NCBI RefSeq assembly: GCF_003268395.1
Contig: NZ_LQXQ01000005.1
Coordinates: forward strand, 55,016 to 119,015
From: Acinetobacter sp. CFCC 10889
GTDB taxonomy: Bacteria > Pseudomonadota > Gammaproteobacteria > Pseudomonadales > Moraxellaceae
DNA length: 64,000 nt
Reading direction: 5' to 3'
Part shown: one piece after another, positions 28,139-37,953 of the stretch
How the letters are laid out: every line of letters starts with the position of its first letter
Numbering within the stretch: position 1 is the first letter of the stretch
Position numbers and translations under genes: made by a program
The notes under the pieces: model-generated
The model's database searches: none
What the model was told of the DNA's origin: nothing
The model's input: the letters and a program-made list of their open reading frames with translations, nothing else

Positions 28139-28774
28139 CTATTTGAATGCATCCTGCTGAAAGTTTTTTACATTGCCTGATTGGTAAATAAGCCCTTTAT
28201 TTTTTTCTTTTTTAACTACAAGAGCTTGTCCAACATTTTTATGTTGAGCCTGACCTTTTTGGTCATCACCTAGATATATTTTCTTTTGTAAAATAATATT
28301 TTGACCTCGAGCTGTCACAGTGACACTGCCCTCATCCGATGCCATATAAGGAATCTTAGCGGAATATACATGCTGCTCATCTACAAACCAAACCAAAACC
28401 AGATCACCACCTCGTTCATACATATTGTCAAAGACCACTGTCGAAGCATCAACCTGCGCTACTGATCCCCCAACATAACCAATTGCATCTGCTGCTTGAT
28501 CATTCAAAAACAGCTGTTTTCCTGAACTAAGTTTTAGCCCATAACTCGAATAATATTTTGAATGATCAGTTTTTTCTGTACGGCAAGAATAGGTTGTTAA
28601 TGTGACTTTTCCAACATTTAAGCGATATGTTTTAGGCTCAAATACATCTGGATCATCCTGTGTACACTCAGAACTAAGTTGAACACTTGATGGTAACGCA
28701 GCAAATACATGATTTGAATTTGCCTGTACAGAGTTGCACATCAACAATATACAACTGAGGATATATTTTTGCAT
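28139..28774 (-). CDS. Secreted hypothetical protein (211 aa)
   Basis: The signal peptide MQKYILSCILLMCNSVQA is followed by a periplasmic domain of mostly beta character, with paired Cys residues (SSEC... and YSC) that could form a disulfide. The ATG at 28774 is preferred over the in-frame TTG at 28780. Function is not recognised. Confidence 0.7.
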   Translation of the reverse strand: MQKYILSCILLMCNSVQANSNHVFAALPSSVQLSSECTQDDPDVFEPKTYRLNVGKVTLTTYSCRTEKTDHSKYYSSYGLKLSSGKQLFLNDQAADAIGYVGGSVAQVDASTVVFDNMYERGGDLVLVWFVDEQHVYSAKIPYMASDEGSVTVTARGQNIILQKKIYLGDDQKGQAQHKNVGQALVVKKEKNKGLIYQSGNVKNFQQDAFK

Positions 28775-28993
28775 TCTCAAATTATGCTCACTTTTTCAGC
28801 TATTGAATTTAATCATAATCTCATTTAATCAATTATAAAATATCTTCATCTCTCCCCTTTGCGGATATCAATATCAAATCTCATGTAGAGTATTCCTTGT
28901 ACATTTCTGTAAATGTCGATCAAGTCATTATTTTTACAAATAAAACAGAAAGATCATTTATTAGAGATCTTTCCATTCTATGTTAATCATCCA

Positions 28994-29914
28994 TTATGGC
29001 TGGGCTTGTGGATGCTCTTTAAGTTGATCTTGTAACTGCTGTTCAAAATCAGCTTTGCCTTTTGCTACATAATGCTGCAAGCCATCTCGATCAATAAAAG
29101 CATAGGTATCACCTGCTTGTAACTTTGCTAATTTTGCTTTCATCTCAAAACGATCTGCTTTATTTGCAAGGAAAATATCAGCCTGAATTGCATCTAAACT
29201 TTTAAAGGTTTGCTGTATATCTGCCACGATATTGGGATAATTTTTGTTATTTAACAAATAGTAACCACCTGTAAATAAACTATCCGCATAGATCAGTCTA
29301 TAATTTTTAAAATGATGGCGAATGTCGGTTGTCCAAGATGTTGCACCTGGTAAATGCCCTGGAGTTGCATGTGCAGTAAATGTCTGACGACCCAATTTAA
29401 TTTGCTCACCATCTTTGATAATGACATCGACTTTCACAGGAGGAAAAGGTAATTGATCACCTAAAGCAAAATCTGTGGCAGCACCATTTTCCAACATTTC
29501 GGCATTCGCAGCACTGGCAACTAATTTTGCGCCACTCCATTGCTTTAACTGCGCAAACCCACCTGCTTGGTCTAAACGAGCATGACTATTCAATAAGTAT
29601 TTAATCTCAGTCATCTTAAAGCCAAAACGTTCAATATTGGCTTTAATTTGTGGTGCAGATTGGGCTATTCCGCTGTCGATGAGCACTAAGCCCGCCCCTG
29701 TATCAATCAATACTGAAGACAGATTATCAGTGCCAACATAATAAACATGCTTAAATATTTTAAATGGTGCAATAGGTGCATTCCATTTCTCAAATAATGT
29801 TAAAGGCGGTGCTTGTGTTAAAGCTTGCTGAGGATCAAGCGCTGCTTGCGCCAAAGTTCCTACACCCAATATCAAACCACATACAGCAAATTTAAAGAAT
29901 TGCATCACAGCCAT
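28994..29914 (-). CDS. Subclass B3 metallo-beta-lactamase homologue with RQK-type active site
   Basis: A periplasmic MBL-fold hydrolase with a signal peptide ending LAQA. In place of the B3 zinc motif HxHxDH it has SHARLDQAGG (29567-29584). His116 and Asp120 (BBL numbers) are kept, but His118 is Arg and His121 is Gln. The later ligands are ATPGHLPGATSW (His196 kept) and FLANKADRF, where His263 is Lys. The rest aligns well with B3 enzymes (LIDSG, YADSL, GYYLLNN). H118R/H121Q/H263K is the pattern described as B3-RQK. Three changed ligands imply altered metal content and perhaps weak or different activity. The start is the ATG at 29914 or 29905; GGATGG favours the latter. Single gene. Confidence 0.9.
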   Translation of the reverse strand: MAVMQFFKFAVCGLILGVGTLAQAALDPQQALTQAPPLTLFEKWNAPIAPFKIFKHVYYVGTDNLSSVLIDTGAGLVLIDSGIAQSAPQIKANIERFGFKMTEIKYLLNSHARLDQAGGFAQLKQWSGAKLVASAANAEMLENGAATDFALGDQLPFPPVKVDVIIKDGEQIKLGRQTFTAHATPGHLPGATSWTTDIRHHFKNYRLIYADSLFTGGYYLLNNKNYPNIVADIQQTFKSLDAIQADIFLANKADRFEMKAKLAKLQAGDTYAFIDRDGLQHYVAKGKADFEQQLQDQLKEHPQAQP

Positions 29915-30036
29915 CCATGACAAAAAAGAGCTGTATATTTTCTCAATTTACGATATTTTTCAATAAAAAATAGTCGATTAAATCAGCAAAAAATCTAGAA
30001 TTTGTAAATAAAAATAATTTATGCCTTGTTATCTTT

Positions 30037-31161
30037 TTATTTTAAAATCAATTGAGCAAGTTTTTGGCTACTCCGCATTGCCAATTGGTCAACATAGCGG
30101 CTATAGAACTCAGCAATCCATAAAGTCACTGCGATATACAGCAATGATGCACACATTACGGCGCTTAAATAACCCCATTGCCAATTTAAAAAGAGATTGA
30201 ACAGTGGAATACAGACCAAATACATCAGAACCAAATGGAGTAAATATACAGAAAATGATATTTTACCAAGCCATACCAATACAGGCAGCTCTAAGGCTTT
30301 CGATAATTTAGGGCTCATTAAAATGCTATAAACAATCAATATTCCTGCAAAAAAATTACCATATTCATAGGTTCTTTCGCCAATTTGAGCATAGATCCAT
30401 GCGTAAGATGCGCTACTGTTGTGCGCACCAGCCAAATACAGTCCTAAAATCAATACAATACTGGCAATAAGGATCGGAATTTGACGACCATAGAAATAAA
30501 AATACATACCAATGATAAAACTGGAAATTCCCATACAAAAGCCTTCACCCCGCCACCAATACGCAAAAGCTGCAATGAGTACGGAAGCAATGAGAAACAG
30601 TAACGTATGTAATTGCTTAAGGTAAATTAAAATAAACAAAGCAAATGAGCCAAATAGCTCAATTGTCATCGTCCACAACACCCAGTTGATACTACTTTCT
30701 GCAAATAGAAATGAACCTATAGCTCCTTCATAAATAGCTGTTTTAAATAAAAAATTTTGTGTAACATAAGTCTGTAACCAACCACCAACATGACTACTAT
30801 CAATTTTAATCGTATTAAACACGACCCAAATAATCACACAGGAAATCAACGCAGGGATCATTAAACGTGGATAGCGCTTGATCCACATATTTTTAAGTTT
30901 GGATGAAATCAATTCTGGTGATTTACATAGTGCATAACTCAACACATAACCACTTAATACAAAAAAGATAAATACAGCAGCTGTACCTGAATACCAAAAA
31001 GCAAAAGGTGAATGGTGGATGGCATAAATGAGTTGATTATTGGCAATATCATTAGCATCAAAACGATGTAAATATGGAATAAAACTCAAACTTAAATGTG
31101 AAAAAACCACAGCCAAACATGCCAAACCACGAATGCTTTCAGCCGAATTTATTTTTTGCAC
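30037..31161 (-). CDS. Acyltransferase family 3 membrane protein
   Basis: An O-acyltransferase that would acylate a sugar or surface glycan at the inner membrane. The 374 residues form about ten membrane helices. The family signature is at the N-terminus: SIRGLACLAVVFSHL, with the catalytic-type His after RGLA, and FFVLSGYVLSYALC. It lies downstream of pgaD on the same strand with a 96-bp gap containing a possible terminator. Modifying the nearby PNAG polymer is possible but unproven. Confidence 0.87.
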   Translation of the reverse strand: MQKINSAESIRGLACLAVVFSHLSLSFIPYLHRFDANDIANNQLIYAIHHSPFAFWYSGTAAVFIFFVLSGYVLSYALCKSPELISSKLKNMWIKRYPRLMIPALISCVIIWVVFNTIKIDSSHVGGWLQTYVTQNFLFKTAIYEGAIGSFLFAESSINWVLWTMTIELFGSFALFILIYLKQLHTLLFLIASVLIAAFAYWWRGEGFCMGISSFIIGMYFYFYGRQIPILIASIVLILGLYLAGAHNSSASYAWIYAQIGERTYEYGNFFAGILIVYSILMSPKLSKALELPVLVWLGKISFSVYLLHLVLMYLVCIPLFNLFLNWQWGYLSAVMCASLLYIAVTLWIAEFYSRYVDQLAMRSSQKLAQLILK

Positions 31162-31257
31162 GTGATCATACCCATCATTACCTTTTCATCCATTGCGCAG
31201 CATCCTCACCGCCTCATAAAAAATCCCACCGAATGTGGGATTCATTTTTTGATGAGC

Positions 31258-31677
31258 TTATTGAATAGAAATAATTTTCCCATTTTCATCATGTACAACG
31301 GTACTCACTTTTTGTTGCCGACCTGACTCAATTTCTTGTGCATTTAGTGCAAAATGATCAGCATAATCTGTCAATAATTTTTGTTGTGCTTGCTGCGGTG
31401 TTTTTGCAGGAATAAAGCGATTCCAAAGTAATAAACTCAATGCACAAACCATCAAGGCGATCAAACCATGTTGTAATATTAATGTAAAAGCAGACATGAT
31501 ATTGTTCACAATATGTGGCTTTTGGATGCCAATTACACCCAACAGTAACAATAATGGACGCCACAACAGCAGCCACACCGCCCAAAGCATTGCTGTTGAA
31601 GTATTAGACAAATAGCGTTTATGCCAAGGCAACTGTTGACGTAAGTCAATAATCAGATTTGATTTCATTTTACCCAT
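31258..31677 (-). CDS. pgaD: PgaD, PNAG synthase accessory subunit
   Basis: A small inner-membrane partner of the PgaC glycosyltransferase, needed for poly-beta-1,6-GlcNAc synthesis and its c-di-GMP control in E. coli. The 139 residues have two hydrophobic segments (about residues 28-50 and 65-85) and a short cytoplasmic tail. It lies 15 bp after pgaC. Assignment rests mainly on position and topology. Confidence 0.85.
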   Translation of the reverse strand: MGKMKSNLIIDLRQQLPWHKRYLSNTSTAMLWAVWLLLWRPLLLLLGVIGIQKPHIVNNIMSAFTLILQHGLIALMVCALSLLLWNRFIPAKTPQQAQQKLLTDYADHFALNAQEIESGRQQKVSTVVHDENGKIISIQ

Positions 31678-31692
31678 ACTCGACCAAGACCA

Positions 31693-32954
31693 TTAAGAAC
31701 GCATGCCCCGATCAGGGCTCACCCAACGTGCACGCTTACCACTACCTCTCAGTAAAACTTTTGGAAATGCGACAATACTTGCTGTTAGTGTAATTAACCA
31801 AAAAACAAAGGGATACCAAATCATCCAGTAATAATTCTTTAAAAGATTTGGCTCATATCTACTATCCATCCATTTGCTTAAAGCAAACTGAAGTAAACAG
31901 CTCAAACCTAAAAGAATTCCACTACCATAAGGTAAAAATGGCGAGCTTGCGGTTTGGCTCAACCCCGTAATTGGGAAAATAAAATGCAATAACCAAATCA
32001 CAGCTACAGCAAGCATGAGATATGACCACACCAAGGTCAATACCAGTTCCAATATCAGCGGCCAAAGATAATTTAATTTTGGCTTAAAAACAACATCAAT
32101 ATTTTTAATCAATACTTGCGCACCCCCCATCGCCCAACGCAAGCGTTGCTTCCATAATCCTGTTAGGGTTTCAGGCATCAAAATCCACACCAAAGCATTC
32201 GGCTCAAAGTGAATATTCCAACCTGCGCGTTGTAATTTCCATGTAATATCAATATCTTCAGTCAAAGCATTGGGTGACCAATAGCCTACATCATGCACTG
32301 CGCTTTTACGAAATGCCGTAATCACACCTGAAACAGTAAATAAACGTCCAAAACTACGCTGTGCCCGTTTAATTAATCCAACAATCGAAGAAAACTCCCC
32401 AACTTGAATACGACCCAGCAATGTCGAACGGGTACGAATCCGTGGATTTCCTGTCACCGCAGCAACTGAATTGTCTGCAAGGAAATGACGAATCATCACA
32501 TCGCCGCATGTGGATCAAGCAATGCATCACCATCAATTCCAATCAAATATTCTGCATCAGTCAGTAAACTCCCCGCTTGCAATGCCATTGCCTTGCCTTG
32601 ATTTTTCGCCAAATGCACAACACGTAACTTTTCATACTTGACTGCCAATGCATCTAAAACTTGCGCAGTATTGTCTGAGCTTCCATCATTAATGGCAATC
32701 ACTTCAAAGTGTGGATAATTTAACTGAAGCGCATGACTTAAAGTTTCTTCCGCATTGTCCCCCTCATTAAAACAAGGCACAAGCACGGCCACTTTAGGGT
32801 ATGTAGGCAAGGGATTAGGATGATCATAAGCAGGTTCTTTCTTTTCTTTTTGATAAAAAATCACCGCACCAATCATCCATAGATATGACATGAATAAAGG
32901 ATAAAAAAACACAAAATCCAATGCCATATGCCAAAAATGCTGTAAAAAATTCAT
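31693..32954 (-). pseudogene. pgaC: PgaC glycosyltransferase, split by a one-base frameshift
   Basis: Polymerises UDP-GlcNAc into PNAG at the inner membrane. The first frame (32954-32496) has a TM helix, KVAVLVPCFNEG, NDGSSDNT and IDGDALLDPHAAM, then TGA. The second frame (from 32499) continues without loss: MIRHFLADN, VTGNPRIRTRSTLLGRIQVGEFSSIVGLIKRA, ALTEDIDITWK, QRLRWAMGG and four TM helices. Adding one G (TG-ATG to TGG-ATG, near 32497) restores AAMWMIRHF and a 420-residue PgaC. The break separates the substrate-binding Asp residues from the catalytic Asp and QxxRW, so neither half should work. It lies 10 bp after pgaB. Confidence 0.93.
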
Positions 32955-32964
32955 ATAAATACTA

Positions 32965-34953
32965 TCAAGGAACCAGACGATTGGTTTTTAAGCCAAAGAC
33001 ATCTCGCATGATTTTTGGGTCTGGATGATTTTTGAAAGGATCATCAGGATAATAGGCGATGTGCATTGCGCCCTGCTGATACAATGATTTTATCGTATCC
33101 GCCATCTCTTGTGTTGGCACAGGCTGATTATTTCTCCAATTGGTTGCTTGTAACTCAAATACTGTTTTCTTTAAGCCATTTGGATATGATTTCACTCGAT
33201 TGACAATATCTTTAAAAAATTGATCTTTATCATCCACCTGTTCCATATAAGGCATTGCCATAATTGCAGTAAAATCATAACGGTCAAGCGATTGCTCTAA
33301 AGACTGTGCATACCAGTTTTCAGAATAAGGATTTAAAGCCACTTGTGCATAGAGATTACGTGCAGTCACCAAATACGGATGGTAATAACGAATTTCATCC
33401 GCCATCTGCATGGCAAAGTCATCAATGGTTTTGGTTTTAAATGCTGTCCATTTTTGCAATTGGGTTTCATCATTACGCACAGTTTCTAGATCAGTCGAAA
33501 TCCCTGCTGCCTTATAGGCTGCAAGTGCATAGTCACTGGTATCCTCATAATCTGACAATGTAGTATCGTCATGGAACAAAATACCATTAAATTCAGATGA
33601 CTTCGCTAAGTCCTGATAAAGTCCACGAATCACCTCCCTTGCTTCTGGAGAATACGGTGACAAACGGTGATAACCCATATTTAAATGGTCTGATTTTTTC
33701 GCTTGCTGTGTCACCACCAAATGCTTCGATACTGGATTTTTTTCAGGTAATTGCCACGCTAAAAGCGGCATCCATGCATACAAACGGTTGACTTGGGTAC
33801 GAGACTGAATTTGCCATGCCACCCGATTAAACAAGTCTGCACGCATTGGCAAATAACGGTTGGGGAAATACACCATATCTGCCGACCCATCTGCATCAGG
33901 ATCAGAAAAAGCTTGTAAGTAGACTGTATTGACTTTCATGGCTTGAATACGATCTAGCAACAATCCAATATTTTTTTCTTCTTGTGCGGGATCAGCATCA
34001 TACAAATAATCCAAATCGACATGCATGATTTTTTGGGGACGATTATTGTCATTTAGGCCCATTTCACGGGTTTGAATATCTGCCAATAAATCTGCACGTG
34101 TGGTATCACTCTCCACCAAAATTCGGTTCAAATGGCTGAGTGACTGTTTCACATCATTACTACCATCATCCAAAGTGATGGTGATCGGCATACCTAACTG
34201 CTTGGCAATTTCTACGGTTTTCATATTGTATTGCCCGTATGGCCACACCATTACACGAGGACTGCGAATACCGTGTTGTTGCAACAAGTCATTATTTTTC
34301 TTTAAATCTGTATAAATACGCTCAGCATAGGCTTGGTCAGATTCATAGCTTTTATTTTCAGCAGAATATAAGCGTGTGGTCGCAGCAGGCTCAGAATTCC
34401 CTTGTGGATTTCCCAAAATCCCACGATGTAAATCATAACTATGATTGCCAATTTCAACATAGCCACTGTCTTGCATTTCTTTTAATTCAGCCCATGTCAA
34501 AATATCGCTACGTGGAATTTTTTGATCCCCAAAACTGACTTGCTTGTCTTGGGTTTCAAGCCATGAACCGACTACTGATAACACCACAGGAATTCGTTTT
34601 TCTTTAACAATCGGATAAGCATATTTATAAAAACTTTGATAACCATCATCTACAGTCAGTAACAATGGCTTTTTCGGTAATTTATATTTGCCCTGATTGG
34701 CTTTAATCAGTTGGTCTACGCTAATAAAGTGGAAACCATCTTTCTTTAAGGATTTGATCTGCTCTGCAAACTGTTTAGATTTGATCGCATATTGTGGAAT
34801 CAATGCCCGCTCATGATCGGTAATTTCATGATAACCAATGATCGTCAGTAAATTTCGATCAGGTTTCAATGTTTCAGCATGAGACATCATACTCATAGAA
34901 GCCGCCAACAGCGTTAAACAGGCAACAATAGGTTTAGACAAACGATTCAACAT
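32965..34953 (-). CDS. pgaB: PgaB, PNAG N-deacetylase and glycoside hydrolase
   Basis: Partially deacetylates PNAG in the periplasm so that it can be exported. The 662 residues start with a signal peptide (cut near MSHA). A carbohydrate-esterase-4 domain spans about residues 35-290, with LLTVDDGYQS and EIGNHSYDLHRG (metal-binding Asp and His). A C-terminal GH153-type domain begins near residue 310 (MHVDLDYLYDADP). Unlike E. coli PgaB no lipobox Cys is seen at the signal end, so it may be soluble. It is first in the pgaB-C-D set here. Confidence 0.94.
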   Translation of the reverse strand: MLNRLSKPIVACLTLLAASMSMMSHAETLKPDRNLLTIIGYHEITDHERALIPQYAIKSKQFAEQIKSLKKDGFHFISVDQLIKANQGKYKLPKKPLLLTVDDGYQSFYKYAYPIVKEKRIPVVLSVVGSWLETQDKQVSFGDQKIPRSDILTWAELKEMQDSGYVEIGNHSYDLHRGILGNPQGNSEPAATTRLYSAENKSYESDQAYAERIYTDLKKNNDLLQQHGIRSPRVMVWPYGQYNMKTVEIAKQLGMPITITLDDGSNDVKQSLSHLNRILVESDTTRADLLADIQTREMGLNDNNRPQKIMHVDLDYLYDADPAQEEKNIGLLLDRIQAMKVNTVYLQAFSDPDADGSADMVYFPNRYLPMRADLFNRVAWQIQSRTQVNRLYAWMPLLAWQLPEKNPVSKHLVVTQQAKKSDHLNMGYHRLSPYSPEAREVIRGLYQDLAKSSEFNGILFHDDTTLSDYEDTSDYALAAYKAAGISTDLETVRNDETQLQKWTAFKTKTIDDFAMQMADEIRYYHPYLVTARNLYAQVALNPYSENWYAQSLEQSLDRYDFTAIMAMPYMEQVDDKDQFFKDIVNRVKSYPNGLKKTVFELQATNWRNNQPVPTQEMADTIKSLYQQGAMHIAYYPDDPFKNHPDPKIMRDVFGLKTNRLVP

Positions 34954-35406
34954 AAATTTTCAGCTCATTGATTTTATGAATGTTTACTAAATGAATCACT
35001 TTTAATGCTTGAAAACTTGATCTATCTAAATTTCCCACTTTGTATTCAAAGTAGTAAAATTTGCGATATTCGAGTGAGAGTCGATCAAACAAAAAATGGA
35101 ACAATCTGTTGTAAAGCACATTTTCCAAGCAAACATTCTTAATGGGATATTTTATAAGGTATTATTCTGAAATGAATATTAAAATGAAAGTTTTGTTTTG
35201 TTGGTAAATCATCTCATTCATTTCATCCTAAAAATTTATGATTTCATCACTCATTTTCTTTTTAATTCTGATCGTTACTACATATTCTTTATGCCCAAAC
35301 CATCTTACATCTCATAACAAAACTGTCTATTTTTATTATTTTCTAATGCTAAAAAAACTCCAAGCGATGCTTAGAGTTTTTGTAATTTCAAAAATAAACC
35401 ACATGC
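34954..35406. other. Gene-free region upstream of pgaB; pgaA absent
   Basis: In the usual pga operon the outer-membrane porin gene pgaA directly precedes pgaB. Here 453 bp hold no ORF resembling PgaA in any frame I read. The region contains the pgaB promoter and the FKBP terminator. Confidence 0.6.
35344..35377 (-). terminator. Terminator of the FKBP gene
   Basis: On the minus strand CTCTAAGC / GCTTGGAG (one G-T pair) closes a three-base loop and is followed by seven T. It lies about 30 bp past the stop. Confidence 0.8.
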
Positions 35407-35745
35407 TTAGTCACGGGTTTTTACATCATATAATTCAATCTCAAAAATAAGATTTGAATTAGCAGGGATAATATTCCCCATTTTGCGCTCGCCATAAGCC
35501 AAATGTGATGGCACGATCAATTTACGTTTTCCACCCACTTTCATGCCCATAATGCCTTGATCCCAACCTTTGATCACACGACCTGTACCAATCACGGTTT
35601 CAAAGTAGTTGCCACGATCAAGAGAAGAATCAAACTTTGTTCCATCTTCTAACCAACCTATATAATGTGTGGTAATTAAAGCGCCTTTTACCGCTTCTTT
35701 ACCTTCACCAACCACTAAATCAATAATTTCTAATTCGGCTGTCAT
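35407..35745 (-). CDS. FKBP-type peptidyl-prolyl cis-trans isomerase
   Basis: A protein-folding catalyst. The 112-residue single FKBP domain has VKGALITTHYIGWLEDGTKFDSS, GRVIKGWDQGIMGMKVGGKRKLIVP and LIFEIELYDV. It matches the Neisseria-type FKBP in length. There is no signal peptide, so it is cytosolic. The ATG at 35745 has GGAG eight bases upstream; the ATG at 35760 would overlap that site and is rejected. Confidence 0.93.
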   Translation of the reverse strand: MTAELEIIDLVVGEGKEAVKGALITTHYIGWLEDGTKFDSSLDRGNYFETVIGTGRVIKGWDQGIMGMKVGGKRKLIVPSHLAYGERKMGNIIPANSNLIFEIELYDVKTRD

Positions 35746-35805
35746 TACTTTGCTCCACATTTCACTGTTGTATTCAATCTTTATATTCGTATTATTTTAC
35801 GAATA

Positions 35806-36336
35806 TTACTGCAACTGCGTCCACTCAATCACGGCTTGCGCATGATCACCAATCAATGTCCATTCACCATCCATCACATTGAGTTGTAACTGCATTGTCC
35901 GTTCGCATAGTTGTTGAATCGCTTCAGTTGTCGCTTCCGATAACTGCCAAACTTGCACATTGGACAAAGTTTTTAATTTTGAACTGCGCTTATACCATTC
36001 TGCAACCGCTGAACCATATGCCACCACAGCGACATTTTTACAACGGGCAGCAGCTTTTTTGACCTTATCTTCATCAGGCAAACCGACTTCAATCCATTGT
36101 ACCAACTGCCCTGTCAGGTCTTTTTCCCACAGTGCAGGCTCATCGGTCTCAAACAAATCTTTGGTAAACTCCAAACGTTCTTCGGCAAAACGTGCATAAG
36201 CCAACACACGCACCATCAAACGCTCAATGGTTTCTGAGGGATGCAAAGCCATCGTGAGCTGATAATCACCATATTGATGTACATCCATATTGGCAATATT
36301 CAAATCTGCCTTATAAATCGTTGCTTTTAACGCCAT
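35806..36336 (-). CDS. yaeQ: YaeQ family protein
   Basis: The 176 residues match YaeQ from end to end: MALKATIYKADLNIANMD, LMVRVLAYARFAEE, LPDEDKVKKAAARCKNVAVVAYG and an N-terminal beta-rich fold. The family has a PD-(D/E)XK nuclease-like fold, but its role is not settled. It is 45 bp upstream of the FKBP start region and on the same strand, so the two may be co-transcribed. Confidence 0.93.
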   Translation of the reverse strand: MALKATIYKADLNIANMDVHQYGDYQLTMALHPSETIERLMVRVLAYARFAEERLEFTKDLFETDEPALWEKDLTGQLVQWIEVGLPDEDKVKKAAARCKNVAVVAYGSAVAEWYKRSSKLKTLSNVQVWQLSEATTEAIQQLCERTMQLQLNVMDGEWTLIGDHAQAVIEWTQLQ

Positions 36337-36396
36337 GAAAAATCCAAAAAATAAGTTCTCAAATATGGCGCACAGTCTATAAGATTTTGAAAATGA

Positions 36397-37428
36397 TTAC
36401 TGATTTTTTTCATCCTGCTCAATGCGGCAACGCAAAATCGCTGTTTCCAAGCTTTCCCAATCCCGATCATGTTGGGTAATCACTTCGACTCGATTATCAA
36501 TATTTTCTGCGCCTGATTTATAATTGAGTTGCTCAGGATTAAAATTAAAAGTCATCCAACCTTGATTGGTATTAAAAATCCCTTTTATTCGTAGCCAGTC
36601 TTTTTGCTCACATAACACATCAAGTAAATCGTAAAAATCAAACTTCCATCGTTTGGAAAATTTCCACCCTGCAACGGTATAACCATTGGAGGATTCTACA
36701 TAGTGATAAGGCAATTGTTTAATTTCAGGTAAGCTTTCTTCGGCTGAAAATTGTTTTTGTATCTGAATGAGTGGCAAAATTTTACGATGAATCCCTTGAT
36801 GCGCTCTATCTATTTGCTCAATTTGAATATTGCCCTGTTCCGCCATGAGCCAAGTGTGCACATGAGTCAGATGTTCCTCTTTTAAATCATTGAATACATC
36901 TCGATCAAGATCAGACATCGTATCTGCATGTGAAACCACCACGATTTGTGCCGCTTTAAGTTGATCTTGATACAAATCCTGTGAAATCCATGCGGCATCA
37001 TGTAAACGTGAGCCATCAAGCACCGTCAGCAAAGCCCGCATATCCACTTGCGACTGCCAATGCGGTTCGGTCAGTTGTTCAATCAGCTGTGCAGGATGCC
37101 CTAAACCTGTAGGTTCAATGAATAAGCGATCAGGTTTTTTCTCCTGAATCAAACGTGACAATGCGATTTGCATCGGCAATTGGCTCGCACAACACAAACA
37201 ACCACCGAGTAATTCTTTAACCTCGTAGCCTTGTGCATCGGGTAATAATTGCTGATCAATGCCAATTTCACCAAACTCATTCATCAAAATTGCCCATGTT
37301 TCATGTTCAGGCTTTTGCGCCAACAAGGCTTGTAATAAGGTGGTTTTTCCTGCACCTAAAAAACCAGAAATGATGTGGGTTTTGACTGCGGCAGTCGCAA
37401 TAATTTTCACAGAAGCACACTCAATCAT
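36397..37428 (-). CDS. COG0523 (CobW/YjiA-type) GTPase, metal-related
   Basis: A putative metallochaperone GTPase. The 343-residue protein has a P-loop GFLGAGKTT and the family hallmark metal motif GCLCC. FIEPTGLGHP and a CobW C-terminal domain (YTVAGWKFSKRWKFDFYDLL) follow. The G4 guanine motif reads SHAD instead of the usual (N/T)KxD. There is no His-rich loop. Zinc is the most common cargo of such proteins, but the metal cannot be read here. The start is the ATG at 37428; a shorter start at the hydrophobic THIISGF is possible. Confidence 0.88.
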   Translation of the reverse strand: MIECASVKIIATAAVKTHIISGFLGAGKTTLLQALLAQKPEHETWAILMNEFGEIGIDQQLLPDAQGYEVKELLGGCLCCASQLPMQIALSRLIQEKKPDRLFIEPTGLGHPAQLIEQLTEPHWQSQVDMRALLTVLDGSRLHDAAWISQDLYQDQLKAAQIVVVSHADTMSDLDRDVFNDLKEEHLTHVHTWLMAEQGNIQIEQIDRAHQGIHRKILPLIQIQKQFSAEESLPEIKQLPYHYVESSNGYTVAGWKFSKRWKFDFYDLLDVLCEQKDWLRIKGIFNTNQGWMTFNFNPEQLNYKSGAENIDNRVEVITQHDRDWESLETAILRCRIEQDEKNQ

Positions 37429-37953
37429 GAATAAAATTTTATTTTCAGTCTTAGTGTAGAGTTTATTGCATAGAGATTCATTGCAACATCTAAAAAAATT
37501 AGCTTTTTGATGCTAAGTGAATATTTTTTATCATGAAATAAGTATTTTTAAATTATACCAATTTTGCTAAGTGACTTATTTTTATATCTTTTAAATCAAT
37601 ATAAAAAGCTTATTTCCTGCAAATGTTTTTTCAAAAAAAAATATTGGATGTGACAGAAATTACGGATGTTATGTTAAAGCTCAGTAAATAGTTTGATTAA
37701 TTTATGAGCTAATTTTCATATTTCCACACATTTAAAATTTCGAAAATGCAGATTTTTTCACATGAACCACACAAAAGTTGGGTATTTATATCTGTTTCGT
37801 AACCCAGACTGTTTCGCTTTGTTGATAAGGTTGCCTAAATTTCATTCAGCGCTTAGCATGATCCTCGTTCCCAATGATTGTTGTCACCTACTCAATCAAC
37901 TAGATAACATAAAAATCTTGGGATTTATTTTTAAATGAATAAGGATGCCGAAA
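37429..37953. other. AT-rich intergenic region
   Basis: A divergent spacer of 525 bp. The segment 37780-37930 is less AT-rich than the rest and may be the leader of the following small gene, but I see no ORF or long hairpin. Confidence 0.4.

Noticed and set aside
34934..35128. Minus-strand 64-codon frame as a possible pgaA remnant
   Set aside because: LEYRKFYYFEYKVGNL looked barrel-like at first, but nothing else resembles PgaA and it overlaps the pgaB start.
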